Origin: an uncultured beta proteobacterium
GTDB taxonomy: Bacteria; Pseudomonadota; Gammaproteobacteria; Burkholderiales; Burkholderiaceae_C
Length of the DNA stretch: 48,456 nucleotides
NCBI GenBank assembly: GCA_903832285.1
Contig: CAILAY010000185.1
Location: forward strand, 1-48,456
Direction of reading: 5' to 3'
Below the pieces are notes generated by a model. It was not told where the DNA came from. It was given only the letters and a program-made list of their open reading frames with translations, and ran no database searches. Positions 8,864-17,539 of this stretch are shown one piece after another (the stretch's first letter is position 1; each line of letters opens with the position of its first letter). The position numbers and the translations under genes were made by a program.

Positions 8864-9580
8864 TCACATTGACTCAAGTTTGACCGTTTGGGTGGCTCGA
8901 ACAACTGAACCGTCCATTATGCGGACCGACACCATCTTTGGTACCGTATCAGCGGGTAGGCCAAGAACACCCTCCAACCTTCGATATTGCGTGAATTGAA
9001 GCGTTTGCTCCGATTCGGGTAGCGACATTGACCATGGCTTTCCGTTTTGCGTACCCGAGACGGTCAACTCGAGCCTACCGGTAAACTCCGTCGGATTCTT
9101 TACTGCCTGAAACACCAACACCTGCCACCTGAGTTGTGCACCCGTCAAAACCTCTGCCTGCAAACCCCGAATTGCAATGCCACCCACGCCGGACACCGGA
9201 AGCAATTTTTGGAAAAACCCCAGATCATCCCGCAATGAGTGGTTATCTGCTTCCAACTGCCTGTTCTGCGCGATCAAACGATCCTGTGTGGCCTGTCCTG
9301 CAGCCAACAAACTGCCAGCGGTATTGGCAACAGACTGCACCTTTTCTCGCTCCAACGTCAATCTTGCCACTTCAGATCGCAGGCGAGGCAGTTCTTCCTT
9401 CGACGCCCGGTCCAGCCCTGCAATATCCCGACCGAACTCGAACGCCCACAGGCCGATAGCGGCACAAAACCCCAGCACAATGGCAATAATCGCCCAGCGC
9501 AGGGGCCACGGCAGCGTGCTTTTAATGGCCATCTGCGGGGCGCTGATGGTCAGGCGGCGGCGGAGCAGTCTGAATCGCAT
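8864..9580 (-). CDS. DUF6776-like membrane-anchored coiled-coil protein
   Basis: A 238-residue protein with one transmembrane segment (about residues 27-48), a coiled-coil stretch rich in Arg/Glu/Leu (about 55-115) and a C-terminal beta-rich domain (from about 130). I recognise the type as an uncharacterised family, DUF6776, found next to bactofilin genes in Betaproteobacteria. The order suggests that it works with the bactofilin at the inner membrane, which is inference. Start choice is open: 9580 or the Met 16 codons later. Confidence 0.75.
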   Translation of the reverse strand: MRFRLLRRRLTISAPQMAIKSTLPWPLRWAIIAIVLGFCAAIGLWAFEFGRDIAGLDRASKEELPRLRSEVARLTLEREKVQSVANTAGSLLAAGQATQDRLIAQNRQLEADNHSLRDDLGFFQKLLPVSGVGGIAIRGLQAEVLTGAQLRWQVLVFQAVKNPTEFTGRLELTVSGTQNGKPWSMSLPESEQTLQFTQYRRLEGVLGLPADTVPKMVSVRIMDGSVVRATQTVKLESM

Positions 9581-9650
9581 GGGACCGCGAGTCTAGCAGC
9601 CTCAACCCTCGTCAAACGAGGCAAAACCTGGAATTCCGGAATGGCTTGTA

Positions 9651-9686
9651 ACAAAAAACCCGCCGTGACATGCGTCTGGGCGGGTT
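9651..9686 (-). terminator. Rho-independent terminator after rpsI
   Basis: On the minus strand AACCCGCC (9679-9686) pairs with GGCGGGTT (9657-9664) around a 14-base loop, then runs into TTTTTTGT. It lies 42 bp past the rpsI stop codon, as expected for the end of the rplM-rpsI operon. Confidence 0.85.
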
Positions 9687-9727
9687 GATTTGAACTGAGC
9701 AGGTCAGCACGCTCAGCGTGCGCGCTG

Positions 9728-10120
9728 TTAACGCTTGCTGAACTGCTTGCGACGACGAGCGCCGTGCAAACCGACCTTCTTCCGCTCCACTTCGCGGGCA
9801 TCGCGAGTGACGAAGCCGGCCTTGCTCAATTCGGGCTTGAGTACGGCGTCGTAGTCAATCAGGGCGCGGGTAATACCGTGACGCACCGCTCCAGCCTGAC
9901 CGGACTCGCCGCCACCGTGCACATTGACCATGACGTCAAAGGTTTCGGTGTGATTCGTCAAAACCAGGGGTTGCTTGCAAATCATGATCGAGGTTTGACG
10001 ACCGAAGAAATTTTCGATGTCCTTACCGTTGACCGTGATCTTGCCACTGCCCTTTTTAAGAAAAACGCGAGCCACGCTGGATTTGCGACGGCCGGTTCCA
10101 TTGTTCCATTCACCAATCAT
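9728..10120 (-). CDS. rpsI: 30S ribosomal protein S9
   Basis: Small-subunit protein whose basic C-terminal tail reaches the P-site tRNA. It has 130 residues, with the near-N-terminal [14 protein letters not shown] signature, [15 protein letters not shown] and the family ending [17 protein letters not shown]. It lies 11 bp after rplM, the usual bacterial pair. Confidence 0.98.
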   Translation of the reverse strand: MIGEWNNGTGRRKSSVARVFLKKGSGKITVNGKDIENFFGRQTSIMICKQPLVLTNHTETFDVMVNVHGGGESGQAGAVRHGITRALIDYDAVLKPELSKAGFVTRDAREVERKKVGLHGARRRKQFSKR

Positions 10121-10131
10121 TTCAAGGCTCC

Positions 10132-10560
10132 TTAGATTTCCAACACTTTGGGTTGCTGGGCGGTATGCGGGTGCTCAGCACCACCGTACACCTTGAGCTT
10201 CTTGATCATGGCGTAGCCCAGGGGTCCCTTGGGCAACATACCCTTAACGGCCTTTTCCAAAGCGCGCCCGGGGTGCTTGGATTGCATGTCCTTGAAGTTG
10301 GTGGCAGAAATGCCGCCAGGATAGCCAGAGTGACTATAGTAAATCTTGTCGAGCGACTTGGCGCCAGTGACGCGAAGTTGGGCTGCGTTGACGACGACGA
10401 TGAAGTCGCCCGTATCGACGTGAGGCGTATAAATGGCCTTGTGTTTGCCGCGCAAACGGAGAGCAACTTCGCTGGCTACTCGTCCGAGGACCTTATCGGT
10501 CGCGTCAACCACAAACCACTCGTGCACCACGTCAGCGGGTTTTGCGCTGAAGGTTTTCAT
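10132..10560 (-). CDS. rplM: 50S ribosomal protein L13
   Basis: Large-subunit assembly protein of 142 residues. The start MKTFSAKP at 10560 is the standard N-terminus; the open frame runs further upstream but that part is leader. Signature segments are [22 protein letters not shown] and [12 protein letters not shown]. First gene of rplM-rpsI, with its own promoter about 175 bp upstream. Confidence 0.98.
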   Translation of the reverse strand: MKTFSAKPADVVHEWFVVDATDKVLGRVASEVALRLRGKHKAIYTPHVDTGDFIVVVNAAQLRVTGAKSLDKIYYSHSGYPGGISATNFKDMQSKHPGRALEKAVKGMLPKGPLGYAMIKKLKVYGGAEHPHTAQQPKVLEI

Positions 10561-10721
10561 GAGTTTTCTCGTTTCCAGAGGGTTTGCGCAGCCCCCAACA
10601 CGGAGGCCACTTGGTTCAGCCCTTTTCCACGGTCGGTGTTCCTCTATTGGGAATCTCTTAGGTGGGTTTTGCACATCCGGCTTTCGCCTTGGTACAACTT
10701 CGCCGCGGGGCCAAAAACGCT

Positions 10722-10739
10722 GCGAAGCCTTGGATTATA
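10722..10739 (-). promoter_or_regulatory. rplM-rpsI promoter (-10 and initiation region)
   Basis: The minus strand reads a perfect TATAAT (10734-10739), then CCAAG, then GCTTCGC (10722-10728). The segment is nearly identical to the 16S-proximal rrn promoter (TATAAT-TCAAG-GCTTCGC). The -35 is not clear. The untranslated leader would be about 165 nt, long enough for regulatory structure, which I could not identify. Confidence 0.65.
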
Positions 10740-10805
10740 TTAAAAATCAACCTGTCCTGGATTTTTTCTTGTCCGGCGCATTGCAGCATCCGTTTCGCCC
10801 AGCCT

Positions 10806-11696
10806 TCAGTGCGAGCGGATCATGGTCCCGTAAGCCTGCTCGGTCAGGATTTCAAGCAGCAGGGCGTGTGGCACGCGACCGTCGATGATATGCACCGAAT
10901 TGACCCCGCCACGGGCCGCATCCAAGGCTGAGGAAATCTTTGGCAACATGCCGCCATGAATGCTGCCGTCGGCAAACATCGCGTCGATTTCGCGCGCTGT
11001 CAGATCGGTCAAGAGTTTGCCCGACTTGTCCAGCACACCGGGGGTATTGGTCAACAGCAGGAGCTTTTCTGCTTTCAACACCGTTGCCAACCTGCCTGCC
11101 ACCACGTCCGCATTGATGTTGTAACTCTCGTTGTTTTCACCAAAGCCGATCGGGCTTATGACCGGGATGAAGGCGTCGTCCTGCAAGGCCTTGACGACAC
11201 TCGGATCGATCGCCAGAATGTCCCCCACCTGCCCGACGTCATGCTCGATTGACGGATCTTCGACGTCCCGAAGTTTGAGTTTTTGCGCCCGGATCAGACC
11301 GCCATCGCGCCCTGTCAATCCAACGGCTTTACCACCAGCTTGGTTGATGAGTCCCACGATGTCTTGCTGAACTTCACCAGCGAGTACCCACTCCACCACC
11401 TCCATCGTCTCTGCATCGGTGACGCGCATGCCCTGCACGAAACTGCCCTTCTTCCCAAGCCGATTCAGAGCGGTCTCTATTTGCGGTCCACCACCGTGCA
11501 CCACCACCGGGTTGATCCCGACCAGTTTGAGCAGCACGACATCTTCCGCAAAATCGGCCTGCAAGGCCAGGTCAGTCATGGCGTTTCCGCCATACTTGAT
11601 TACCATGGTCTTGCCGTGAAACCTGCGGATATAGGGCAATGCCTGCGCCAGGATCTCAGCCTTGTCGCGTGGTGCGATACGGGTTACGTCAGTCAT
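10806..11696 (-). CDS. argB: acetylglutamate kinase
   Basis: Second step of arginine biosynthesis: phosphorylates N-acetyl-L-glutamate with ATP in the cytoplasm. It has 296 residues. Family signatures are VIKYGGNAM (phosphate-binding Lys), VVHGGGPQI and, near the C-terminus, [18 protein letters not shown]. The start at 11696 (MTDVTRIAP) is preferred; a six-residue extension is possible. No other arg genes are adjacent. Confidence 0.96.
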   Translation of the reverse strand: MTDVTRIAPRDKAEILAQALPYIRRFHGKTMVIKYGGNAMTDLALQADFAEDVVLLKLVGINPVVVHGGGPQIETALNRLGKKGSFVQGMRVTDAETMEVVEWVLAGEVQQDIVGLINQAGGKAVGLTGRDGGLIRAQKLKLRDVEDPSIEHDVGQVGDILAIDPSVVKALQDDAFIPVISPIGFGENNESYNINADVVAGRLATVLKAEKLLLLTNTPGVLDKSGKLLTDLTAREIDAMFADGSIHGGMLPKISSALDAARGGVNSVHIIDGRVPHALLLEILTEQAYGTMIRSH

Positions 11697-11890
11697 GGGG
11701 TCTCGTGGTTGCAATCGATCACCAGCGCAAATTGTGCCCTACCCGTGGCTGCGCTTGCTGCAAATGTCATTTCGTGCCACGGATGCTCCATGCCAATGTT
11801 CCGAGCAGAAAATTCGCAATGGCCTCTGTGTCGTCGAATCTCAAAAAAAGGCCTCTATATTTGGAATAGCAGACAACCTGTTCCGAAAAA

Positions 11891-11967
11891 TGGTAGGGCG
11901 TGTAGGACTTGAACCTACGACCAAAGGATTATGAGTCCTCTGCTCTAACCAACTGAGCTAACGCCCC
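11891..11967 (-). tRNA. tRNA with CAU anticodon, probably tRNA-Ile2
   Basis: A full cloverleaf is visible on the minus strand: acceptor GGGGCGT/ACGCCCT (first pair a G-U wobble), D-arm GCTCAGTTGGTTAGAGC, anticodon stem GAGGA/TCCTT with loop CTCATAA, T-arm GTAGG-TTCAAGT-CCTAC and encoded CCA (11891-11893). CAU could mean Met or Ile2 (lysidine-modified by TilS to read AUA). The body wording (TTAGCTCAG, ACTCATAATC, TTGGTCG and TTCAAGTCC) resembles E. coli ileX more than metT. A TACAAT (complement of 12007-12012) lies at a suitable distance upstream. Confidence 0.9.
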
Positions 11968-12019
11968 ATGGAAAAACTCGCGCAGGCGCCGGGTTGACCA
12001 AATCGCATTGTAAGGTGGG

Positions 12020-13024
12020 CTACTTCGGGCGGCTCAGAGCGTTGCTCACCAGTCTGGCCGTGATGTCCACAATCTGGATCATCCGGTCGTAGGGCATGCG
12101 GGTGGGACCGATGACGCCCAGCGTTCCAACGATCTGCCCGTCGACCTCGTAAGGCGCGCTCACCACCGACAACTCCTCGAATGGGACGGTCTGGCTTTCT
12201 CCGCCAATATAGATGCGTATGCCCTCGGCGCGACTGGAAATGTCAAGCAGGCGCATCAACTGGGTCTTTTGTTCGAACAGGTCAAAGGCGTGGCGCAGAT
12301 GGCCCATATCGCCGGCGAAGTCGCTTACCGAGAGCAGGTTTCGTTCACCCGAAATCACGACCTCGTCCTGGGCTTCGGTAAGCACTTCGCTGCCGACCTG
12401 CACTGCAGCCTGCATCAAGGCCGCGATCTCGGCACGCAGGGTTTCCACCTCGTTCTTGAGGCGCTCGCGCACCTGTTCGATCGTCAGGCCAGAGTAGTGG
12501 GAATTCAGGAAATTCGCCGCCTCCACCAATTGTGACTGGGTGTAATCCGCTTCGGTGAAGATGACCCGGTTTTGCACATCGCCTTCGGGCGAAACAATGA
12601 TCACCAGAATGCGCTGCTGGGACAGACGCAGAAACTCGATATGACGGAATACCGAAGTGCGGCGCGGCGCCATCACGACGCCAACAAATTGGGAAAGGTT
12701 GGAGAGCAACTGCGCAGCGCTGGCAATGACCTTTTGCGGCTGCTCGCGCGCCAGGCTGGGCGCCGAAAGTTGCTCGCGGTTCGCCGTCAACATAGTGTCG
12801 ACAAACAGGCGGTAGCCGCGCGCCGTGGGAATGCGTCCGGCCGAAGTGTGGGGACTGGCGATGAGCCCCAGGTCCTCCAGGTCGGCCATCACGTTGCGAA
12901 TTGTGGCCGCCGACAGATCAAGGCCCGAAGCGCGGGAAAGTGTGCGCGAGCCGACCGGCTGGCCGTCGGCAATGTAGCGCTCCACCAGCGCTTTGAGCAA
13001 CAACTTGGCACGGTCATCGAGCAT
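12020..13024 (-). CDS. hrcA: heat-inducible transcription repressor HrcA
   Basis: Represses groEL/dnaK-type operons by binding CIRCE operators, with GroEL as folding partner. The 334-residue protein has an N-terminal winged helix ([47 protein letters not shown]) and the HrcA C-terminal domain ([32 protein letters not shown]). No CIRCE sequence is seen in the window. The start is 28 bp from that of divergent nadK, and a -10-like TAAAAT lies exactly six bases before the ATG, so the mRNA is probably leaderless. Confidence 0.95.
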   Translation of the reverse strand: MLDDRAKLLLKALVERYIADGQPVGSRTLSRASGLDLSAATIRNVMADLEDLGLIASPHTSAGRIPTARGYRLFVDTMLTANREQLSAPSLAREQPQKVIASAAQLLSNLSQFVGVVMAPRRTSVFRHIEFLRLSQQRILVIIVSPEGDVQNRVIFTEADYTQSQLVEAANFLNSHYSGLTIEQVRERLKNEVETLRAEIAALMQAAVQVGSEVLTEAQDEVVISGERNLLSVSDFAGDMGHLRHAFDLFEQKTQLMRLLDISSRAEGIRIYIGGESQTVPFEELSVVSAPYEVDGQIVGTLGVIGPTRMPYDRMIQIVDITARLVSNALSRPK

Positions 13025-13052
13025 CGGGCCATTTTAATGATGTAATTTGCCG
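13025..13052. promoter_or_regulatory. hrcA/nadK divergent promoter, 28 bp
   Basis: Between the two start codons the plus strand reads CGGGCC-ATTTTA-ATGA-TGTAAT-TTGCCG. TGTAAT (13041-13046) is a -10-like hexamer for nadK and the complement of ATTTTA (13031-13036), TAAAAT, one for hrcA. Each is six bases from its ATG, and only four bases separate them. No Shine-Dalgarno sequence precedes either gene. The -35 regions must fall inside the opposite gene, so the two promoters must compete for space. Confidence 0.55.
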
Positions 13053-13958
13053 ATGAATTCGAAATTCAGTCACGTTGCGCTGATCGGCAAATATCACGGC
13101 TCGCTCACTGGTGGCACGCCTGCGCTCGCAGACGCCTTGCGGGAGACTTTGCTGAAGATTTCACGCTTTCTGCTGACGCAGGGCTGTAAAGTCGCGATCG
13201 AGCAGGAGACTGCGCACCACAGCGGCATCGCTGACTATCCGGTACTGGATGTCGCAGCCATTGGGGCGCAATGCGATCTGGGTCTGGTGGTGGGCGGTGA
13301 CGGCACGATGCTGGGAATCGGGCGCCAACTGGCGCGTTTCGGCGTTCCGCTCATCGGCATCAATCACGGCCGTCTGGGCTTTATGACCGACATTCCGCTG
13401 GACAGCTTTGAGGCGACGCTCACGCCCATGTTGCGCGGAGACTATGAGGAAGACCACCGCAGCCTGATGCACGCCAAGGTGATGCGCGACGGTGAATGCG
13501 TGTTCGACGCGCTGGCCCTGAACGATGTGGTCGTGAATCGCGGCGGTACTTCGGGCATGCTGGAACTGCGAGTCGAGGTCAACGGGCACTTCGTGGCAAA
13601 TCAGCGCGTAGACGGCCTCATCATTGCCACACCCACGGGCTGCACCGCGTACGCGCTGTCCGCTGGTGGACCGCTGCTGCATCCTTCCGTTCCCGGTTGG
13701 GTGCTGGTGCCAATCGCACCACACACACTTTCCAATCGGCCCATCGTGCTCGCCGACCAGTCCGAGGTCGCCATCGAGATCGTGGCTGGGCGCGACGCCA
13801 GCGCCAATTTCGACATGCAGTCTTTGGCCTCGCTTGTGCGCGGTGACCGGATCACCGTGCGCAGGTCGCGATATCAGGTGCGGTTTCTTCATCCTTGGGG
13901 CTGGAGCTATTTCGATACGCTGCGCAACAAGCTGCACTGGAACGAGGGAGTGGCCTGA
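13053..13958 (+). CDS. nadK: NAD kinase
   Basis: Makes NADP+ from NAD+ and ATP (or polyphosphate) in the cytoplasm. It has 301 residues. The active-site GGDGT lies at 81-85, followed by [12 protein letters not shown] and the second conserved region [15 protein letters not shown]. The ATG at 13053 is chosen over a TTG two codons earlier. It is first in a likely nadK-recN-rapZ operon: recN starts two bases after its stop. Confidence 0.95.
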   Translation: MNSKFSHVALIGKYHGSLTGGTPALADALRETLLKISRFLLTQGCKVAIEQETAHHSGIADYPVLDVAAIGAQCDLGLVVGGDGTMLGIGRQLARFGVPLIGINHGRLGFMTDIPLDSFEATLTPMLRGDYEEDHRSLMHAKVMRDGECVFDALALNDVVVNRGGTSGMLELRVEVNGHFVANQRVDGLIIATPTGCTAYALSAGGPLLHPSVPGWVLVPIAPHTLSNRPIVLADQSEVAIEIVAGRDASANFDMQSLASLVRGDRITVRRSRYQVRFLHPWGWSYFDTLRNKLHWNEGVA

Positions 13959-13960
13959 CC

Positions 13961-15610
13961 GTGAGCCTCAAGCGCATTACGTTGCGTGATTTCGTCATCG
14001 TCACACAACTCGAACTCGAACTTGCCGACGGTTTCACCGCGCTCACCGGTGAAACCGGCGCCGGCAAGTCGATCCTGATCGACGCGCTGCAATTGGCCCT
14101 GGGTGCACGCTCCGATATCGGACTGATCAGAGAGGGTGCGTCGCGTACCGAGGTCAGCGTCGAGTTCGATGGGCCAGATCGAATCGGGCCATGGCTGGAA
14201 GGTGCCGGATTCGAGCAAACCGAATCGCTGCTGCTGCGACGCACCGTGGATACGCAGGGCAAGAGCCGTGCCTGGATCAACGGCAGCCCCGCTACCGCTG
14301 CGCAGCTGCGCGAACTGGGCGAGCAACTGGTGGACATCCACGGTCAACACGCCTGGCAAAGTCTGACCCGACCGGAAGCCGTGCGCAACCTGCTCGACGC
14401 CTACGCCGGCATCAACGTGGATCCGCTCAAAGCGCTATGGGAGCGATGGCGGCAGGCCCGGTTGGTGCTGGCACAGGCTCGGGCGGCGCAGGATTCCCTG
14501 CAGGTCGAACGCGAGCGCCTGAGTTGGCAGATTGGCGAGTTGGAGAAACTCTCGCCTGCCCCAAACGAATGGGAGGAACTGAGCGCTGCGCACACGCGGC
14601 TATCCCATGCTCAGACCCTGCTCGACGCGGCACACAGCGCCATGGTGGCGCTGGACGAGGAAGATGTGGGTGCCGCTTCACATCTTGCCCGAGCCCACGA
14701 ATCGCTGCGCGCTGCCGAACACCTAGAACCCGACTTCAAACCCCTCACAGAGTTGATGGCATCGCTGGTGGCGCAGGCGCAGGACGCTGTGCACTCTCTG
14801 CGCAGCTATCAGCGCCGCAGTGGTCTCGACCCCGAGGGGCTGGCTCAGCTGGACGCACGCATGTCGCAGTGGGTCTCGCTGGCGCGGCGCTACAAACGTG
14901 CGCCAGGTGAACTGGCACAGTTGCTGCGACAGTGGCAGGTCGAGTTGGCACGCCTTAACGCTGGCGCGGATCTGGCCGCATTGGAACAGGCGCAAGTCGC
15001 GGCGGAAAATACCTATCTCGATGAGGCGCGCAAGCTGTCGCACGCGCGCACCAAAGCTGCGCCCAAGCTGGCCAGCGCCATCACCAGCGCAATGCAGGGC
15101 CTGGGCATGCAGGGGGGCCGCTTTGAGGTGCAATTGCAGGCGCTTGCGCAACCTCTTTCCTGTGGACTCGAGGAGATCAGCTTCCTGGTGTCTGGGCATG
15201 CCGGAACCACGCCACGCCCCGTGGGAAGAGTGGCGTCTGGTGGTGAGCTGTCGCGCATTGCATTGGCGATCGCCGTCACCACCAGCCAACTAGGTTCTGC
15301 GCAGACGCTGATCTTCGATGAGGTTGACGCAGGCGTCGGGGGCGCCGTGGCGCAGACCGTGGGCCGGTTGATGCGCCAGCTCGGGCGCGACCGCCAAGTG
15401 CTGGCGGTCACCCATCTGGCACAGGTTGCCGCCTGCGGTGATCAGCATCTGGTGGTGGCGAAACAGCGCCACGGCGAAGCCACCGTCAGTAGCGTCACCG
15501 CAGTGGCAGACGAAACTCGCGTCAGCGAAATCGCGCGCATGGTCGGTGGCGAGAAGCTATCCCAGGCCACCTTGGCCCACGCCCGCGAAATGCTGGAGCG
15601 CACACCGTGA
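13961..15610 (+). CDS. recN: DNA repair protein RecN
   Basis: SMC-like ATPase acting in double-strand-break repair. At 549 residues it is close to E. coli RecN (553). Walker A is GETGAGKS at 30-37, Walker B ends in Asp453-Glu454 (TLIFDEVD), and the ABC signature region reads [14 protein letters not shown]. The middle is coiled coil. The GTG start at 13961 sits two bases after the nadK stop. Its last codons overlap the start of rapZ. Confidence 0.95.
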   Translation: MSLKRITLRDFVIVTQLELELADGFTALTGETGAGKSILIDALQLALGARSDIGLIREGASRTEVSVEFDGPDRIGPWLEGAGFEQTESLLLRRTVDTQGKSRAWINGSPATAAQLRELGEQLVDIHGQHAWQSLTRPEAVRNLLDAYAGINVDPLKALWERWRQARLVLAQARAAQDSLQVERERLSWQIGELEKLSPAPNEWEELSAAHTRLSHAQTLLDAAHSAMVALDEEDVGAASHLARAHESLRAAEHLEPDFKPLTELMASLVAQAQDAVHSLRSYQRRSGLDPEGLAQLDARMSQWVSLARRYKRAPGELAQLLRQWQVELARLNAGADLAALEQAQVAAENTYLDEARKLSHARTKAAPKLASAITSAMQGLGMQGGRFEVQLQALAQPLSCGLEEISFLVSGHAGTTPRPVGRVASGGELSRIALAIAVTTSQLGSAQTLIFDEVDAGVGGAVAQTVGRLMRQLGRDRQVLAVTHLAQVAACGDQHLVVAKQRHGEATVSSVTAVADETRVSEIARMVGGEKLSQATLAHAREMLERTP

Positions 15611-16470
15611 CCATGGATATCGTCCTCATCACCGGCATGTCGGGCTCGGGCAAGTCGGTGGCCCTGCACGCACTCGAAGACGCCGGCTACTATTGCGTCG
15701 ACAATCTGCCACCTGAGTTGCTGCTGCCCTTTGTGGCGCTGGAGCGCGAGCACGGGGCCAAACGCGTCGCCATCGCCATGGACGTGCGCAGCGCCACGTC
15801 GTTGCCACTGGTGCCGGCACAATTGACGGAGCTACGCAACCAGGGCATGCGCATCAAGCCGCTGTTTCTGGACTCCACCACCGATACCCTGGTCCGCCGC
15901 TATTCCGAAACACGACGCCTGCATCCGCTGTCCCGACCCGACATACCCGACCAACGCCGTGCCCTGATTGAGGCGATCGAATGGGAACGTGAACTGCTGG
16001 AGGACATGCGCGACCAGGCGCATGTGATCGATACCAGCATCATCAGAGCCGCGCAACTCCAGGGCTATGTCAACAAGCTCATCAGCGCAACGACCAGCCA
16101 GCTGACCCTGGTGTTCGAATCCTTTGCTTTCAAGCGCGGCATTCCCACCGACGCGGACTTCGTGTTTGACGTACGGATGTTGCCCAATCCGCATTACGAA
16201 CCCGAACTGCGGGCGTTGACAGGGCGCGACGCGCCGGTTGCGCTTTTTCTGGAACAGCAAAGCACGGTCGCGCAAATGCGCCAGCACATCGAGCAGTTTC
16301 TGAACTATTGGCTCGATGCCCTGGCTCGGGACCACCGCAGTTACGTCACGGTAGGCATTGGTTGCACCGGCGGACAGCATCGCTCCGTGTATCTGGTGGA
16401 ACAGCTTGCACTCGCGTTTGCGCCCCGCTGGACCACACTCACGCGGCACCGCGAACTCGACAGCCGCTAA
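15607..16470 (+). CDS. rapZ: RNase adapter / P-loop ATPase RapZ
   Basis: In E. coli RapZ (YvcJ family) binds small RNAs and guides RNase E in control of glucosamine-6-phosphate synthase. The 287-residue protein has Walker A GMSGSGKS at 10-17, a central [19 protein letters not shown] signature, and the C-terminal [12 protein letters not shown]. The GTG start overlaps the recN stop (GTGA); an ATG two codons later is possible. Whether it controls glmS here cannot be seen. It ends 22 bp from convergent mutY. Confidence 0.93.
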   Translation: MTMDIVLITGMSGSGKSVALHALEDAGYYCVDNLPPELLLPFVALEREHGAKRVAIAMDVRSATSLPLVPAQLTELRNQGMRIKPLFLDSTTDTLVRRYSETRRLHPLSRPDIPDQRRALIEAIEWERELLEDMRDQAHVIDTSIIRAAQLQGYVNKLISATTSQLTLVFESFAFKRGIPTDADFVFDVRMLPNPHYEPELRALTGRDAPVALFLEQQSTVAQMRQHIEQFLNYWLDALARDHRSYVTVGIGCTGGQHRSVYLVEQLALAFAPRWTTLTRHRELDSR

Positions 16471-16492
16471 CTTTCACGGCAACCTTCTTTCG

Positions 16493-17539
16493 TCAAGACG
16501 AACCGCCGAGCAGTGTCCTGATCGGCGCCGGAAGACCCAGGCCTGGCCAATGCTCAGACCCGAACCAGGCACCGTCCATCGGCAATGCGACACGCTGCGA
16601 CAGTGCGATGCGCACCGGGTGAAGGAACAGGTCCTTGTGCGTCAGGACATGGCGCACCACCGGCAGCACCGAGCGCTTGCCATGCTGCCGCGCAGGCAAT
16701 GCCGCCAGCAATGACGATTCACTTTCGAACACCGGCAGGCAATGCAGACTCGCCCAGACACCGCGCTCAGGACGGCGCGCCAGCCAAGCCGCGCCATCGC
16801 GATCGTGTGCCCACAACAGCCACATCGACTCCGATGTGCGTCTGAGCTTGCGGGTGCGTACAGGATATCGATGCGGATCCCCGGAGCCATTGGCCGAACA
16901 GAGTTCACGCACGGGGCACCGGGTGCAGGCGGGTTGCACCCGCGAGCACAGGTCGGAACCCAGATCCATCAGCCCCTGCGTATAGCGCGGCATGTTCTGC
17001 ATTGTGGCGAACCGCGGCAGCAACTCCTGCGCCTGATCCCACAATGCGCGCTCATGCGCCGCGAGCGCCAGATCCGCATCAAAACCCAGCACGCGCGCCA
17101 GCACCCGACGCACGTTACCGTCCAGAATGGCCACACGCTCACCGTGGCAAAACGCCGCAATCGCCGCCGCAGTGGACCGGCCTATGCCAGGCAGTTCCTG
17201 CAGTGCCTGGGCACTCCTGGGGAACTCACCGCCATGCTGCAGTACCACCTGCTGCGCGCATAGGTGCAGGTTTCGGGCGCGACTGTAGTAACCCAAACCG
17301 CTCCACAAAGACAGAACATCATCCAGCGCGGCCTGTGCCAACGACTGCACGTCCGGAAACCGATGCAGGAATGCCTCGTAGTACGCCAGCACCGTTGCGA
17401 CCTGCGTCTGTTGCAGCATGATCTCGGAAAGCCAGACGCGATACGGTTCGCGTGTCCCTTGCCACGGAAGACCGTTGCGACCCGAGGTCTTCTGCCAGAG
17501 CACCACGCGCCGGGAGAAGTCCGACAGTTCTGGCCTCAT
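16493..17539 (-). CDS. mutY: A/G-specific adenine glycosylase
   Basis: Removes adenine mispaired with 8-oxoguanine. The 348-residue protein has the catalytic Glu39 (LSEIMLQQTQV), helix-hairpin-helix ELPGIGRSTA, catalytic Asp140 (AILDGNVRRVL) and a [4Fe-4S] cluster motif C198-x6-C205-x2-C208-x5-C214. A NUDIX-like C-terminal domain follows, for 8-oxoG recognition. Its start overlaps the stop of the dynamin-like gene by four bases, and mutM lies just upstream on the same strand, so two 8-oxoG repair enzymes flank the GTPase. Confidence 0.95.
   Translation of the reverse strand: MRPELSDFSRRVVLWQKTSGRNGLPWQGTREPYRVWLSEIMLQQTQVATVLAYYEAFLHRFPDVQSLAQAALDDVLSLWSGLGYYSRARNLHLCAQQVVLQHGGEFPRSAQALQELPGIGRSTAAAIAAFCHGERVAILDGNVRRVLARVLGFDADLALAAHERALWDQAQELLPRFATMQNMPRYTQGLMDLGSDLCSRVQPACTRCPVRELCSANGSGDPHRYPVRTRKLRRTSESMWLLWAHDRDGAAWLARRPERGVWASLHCLPVFESESSLLAALPARQHGKRSVLPVVRHVLTHKDLFLHPVRIALSQRVALPMDGAWFGSEHWPGLGLPAPIRTLLGGSS

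Noticed and set aside
11662..11934. Open frame ending in RVGLEPTTKGL near the CAU tRNA
   Set aside because: The frame runs into the complement of the tRNA. This phrase is a well-known false product of tRNA antisense sequence.
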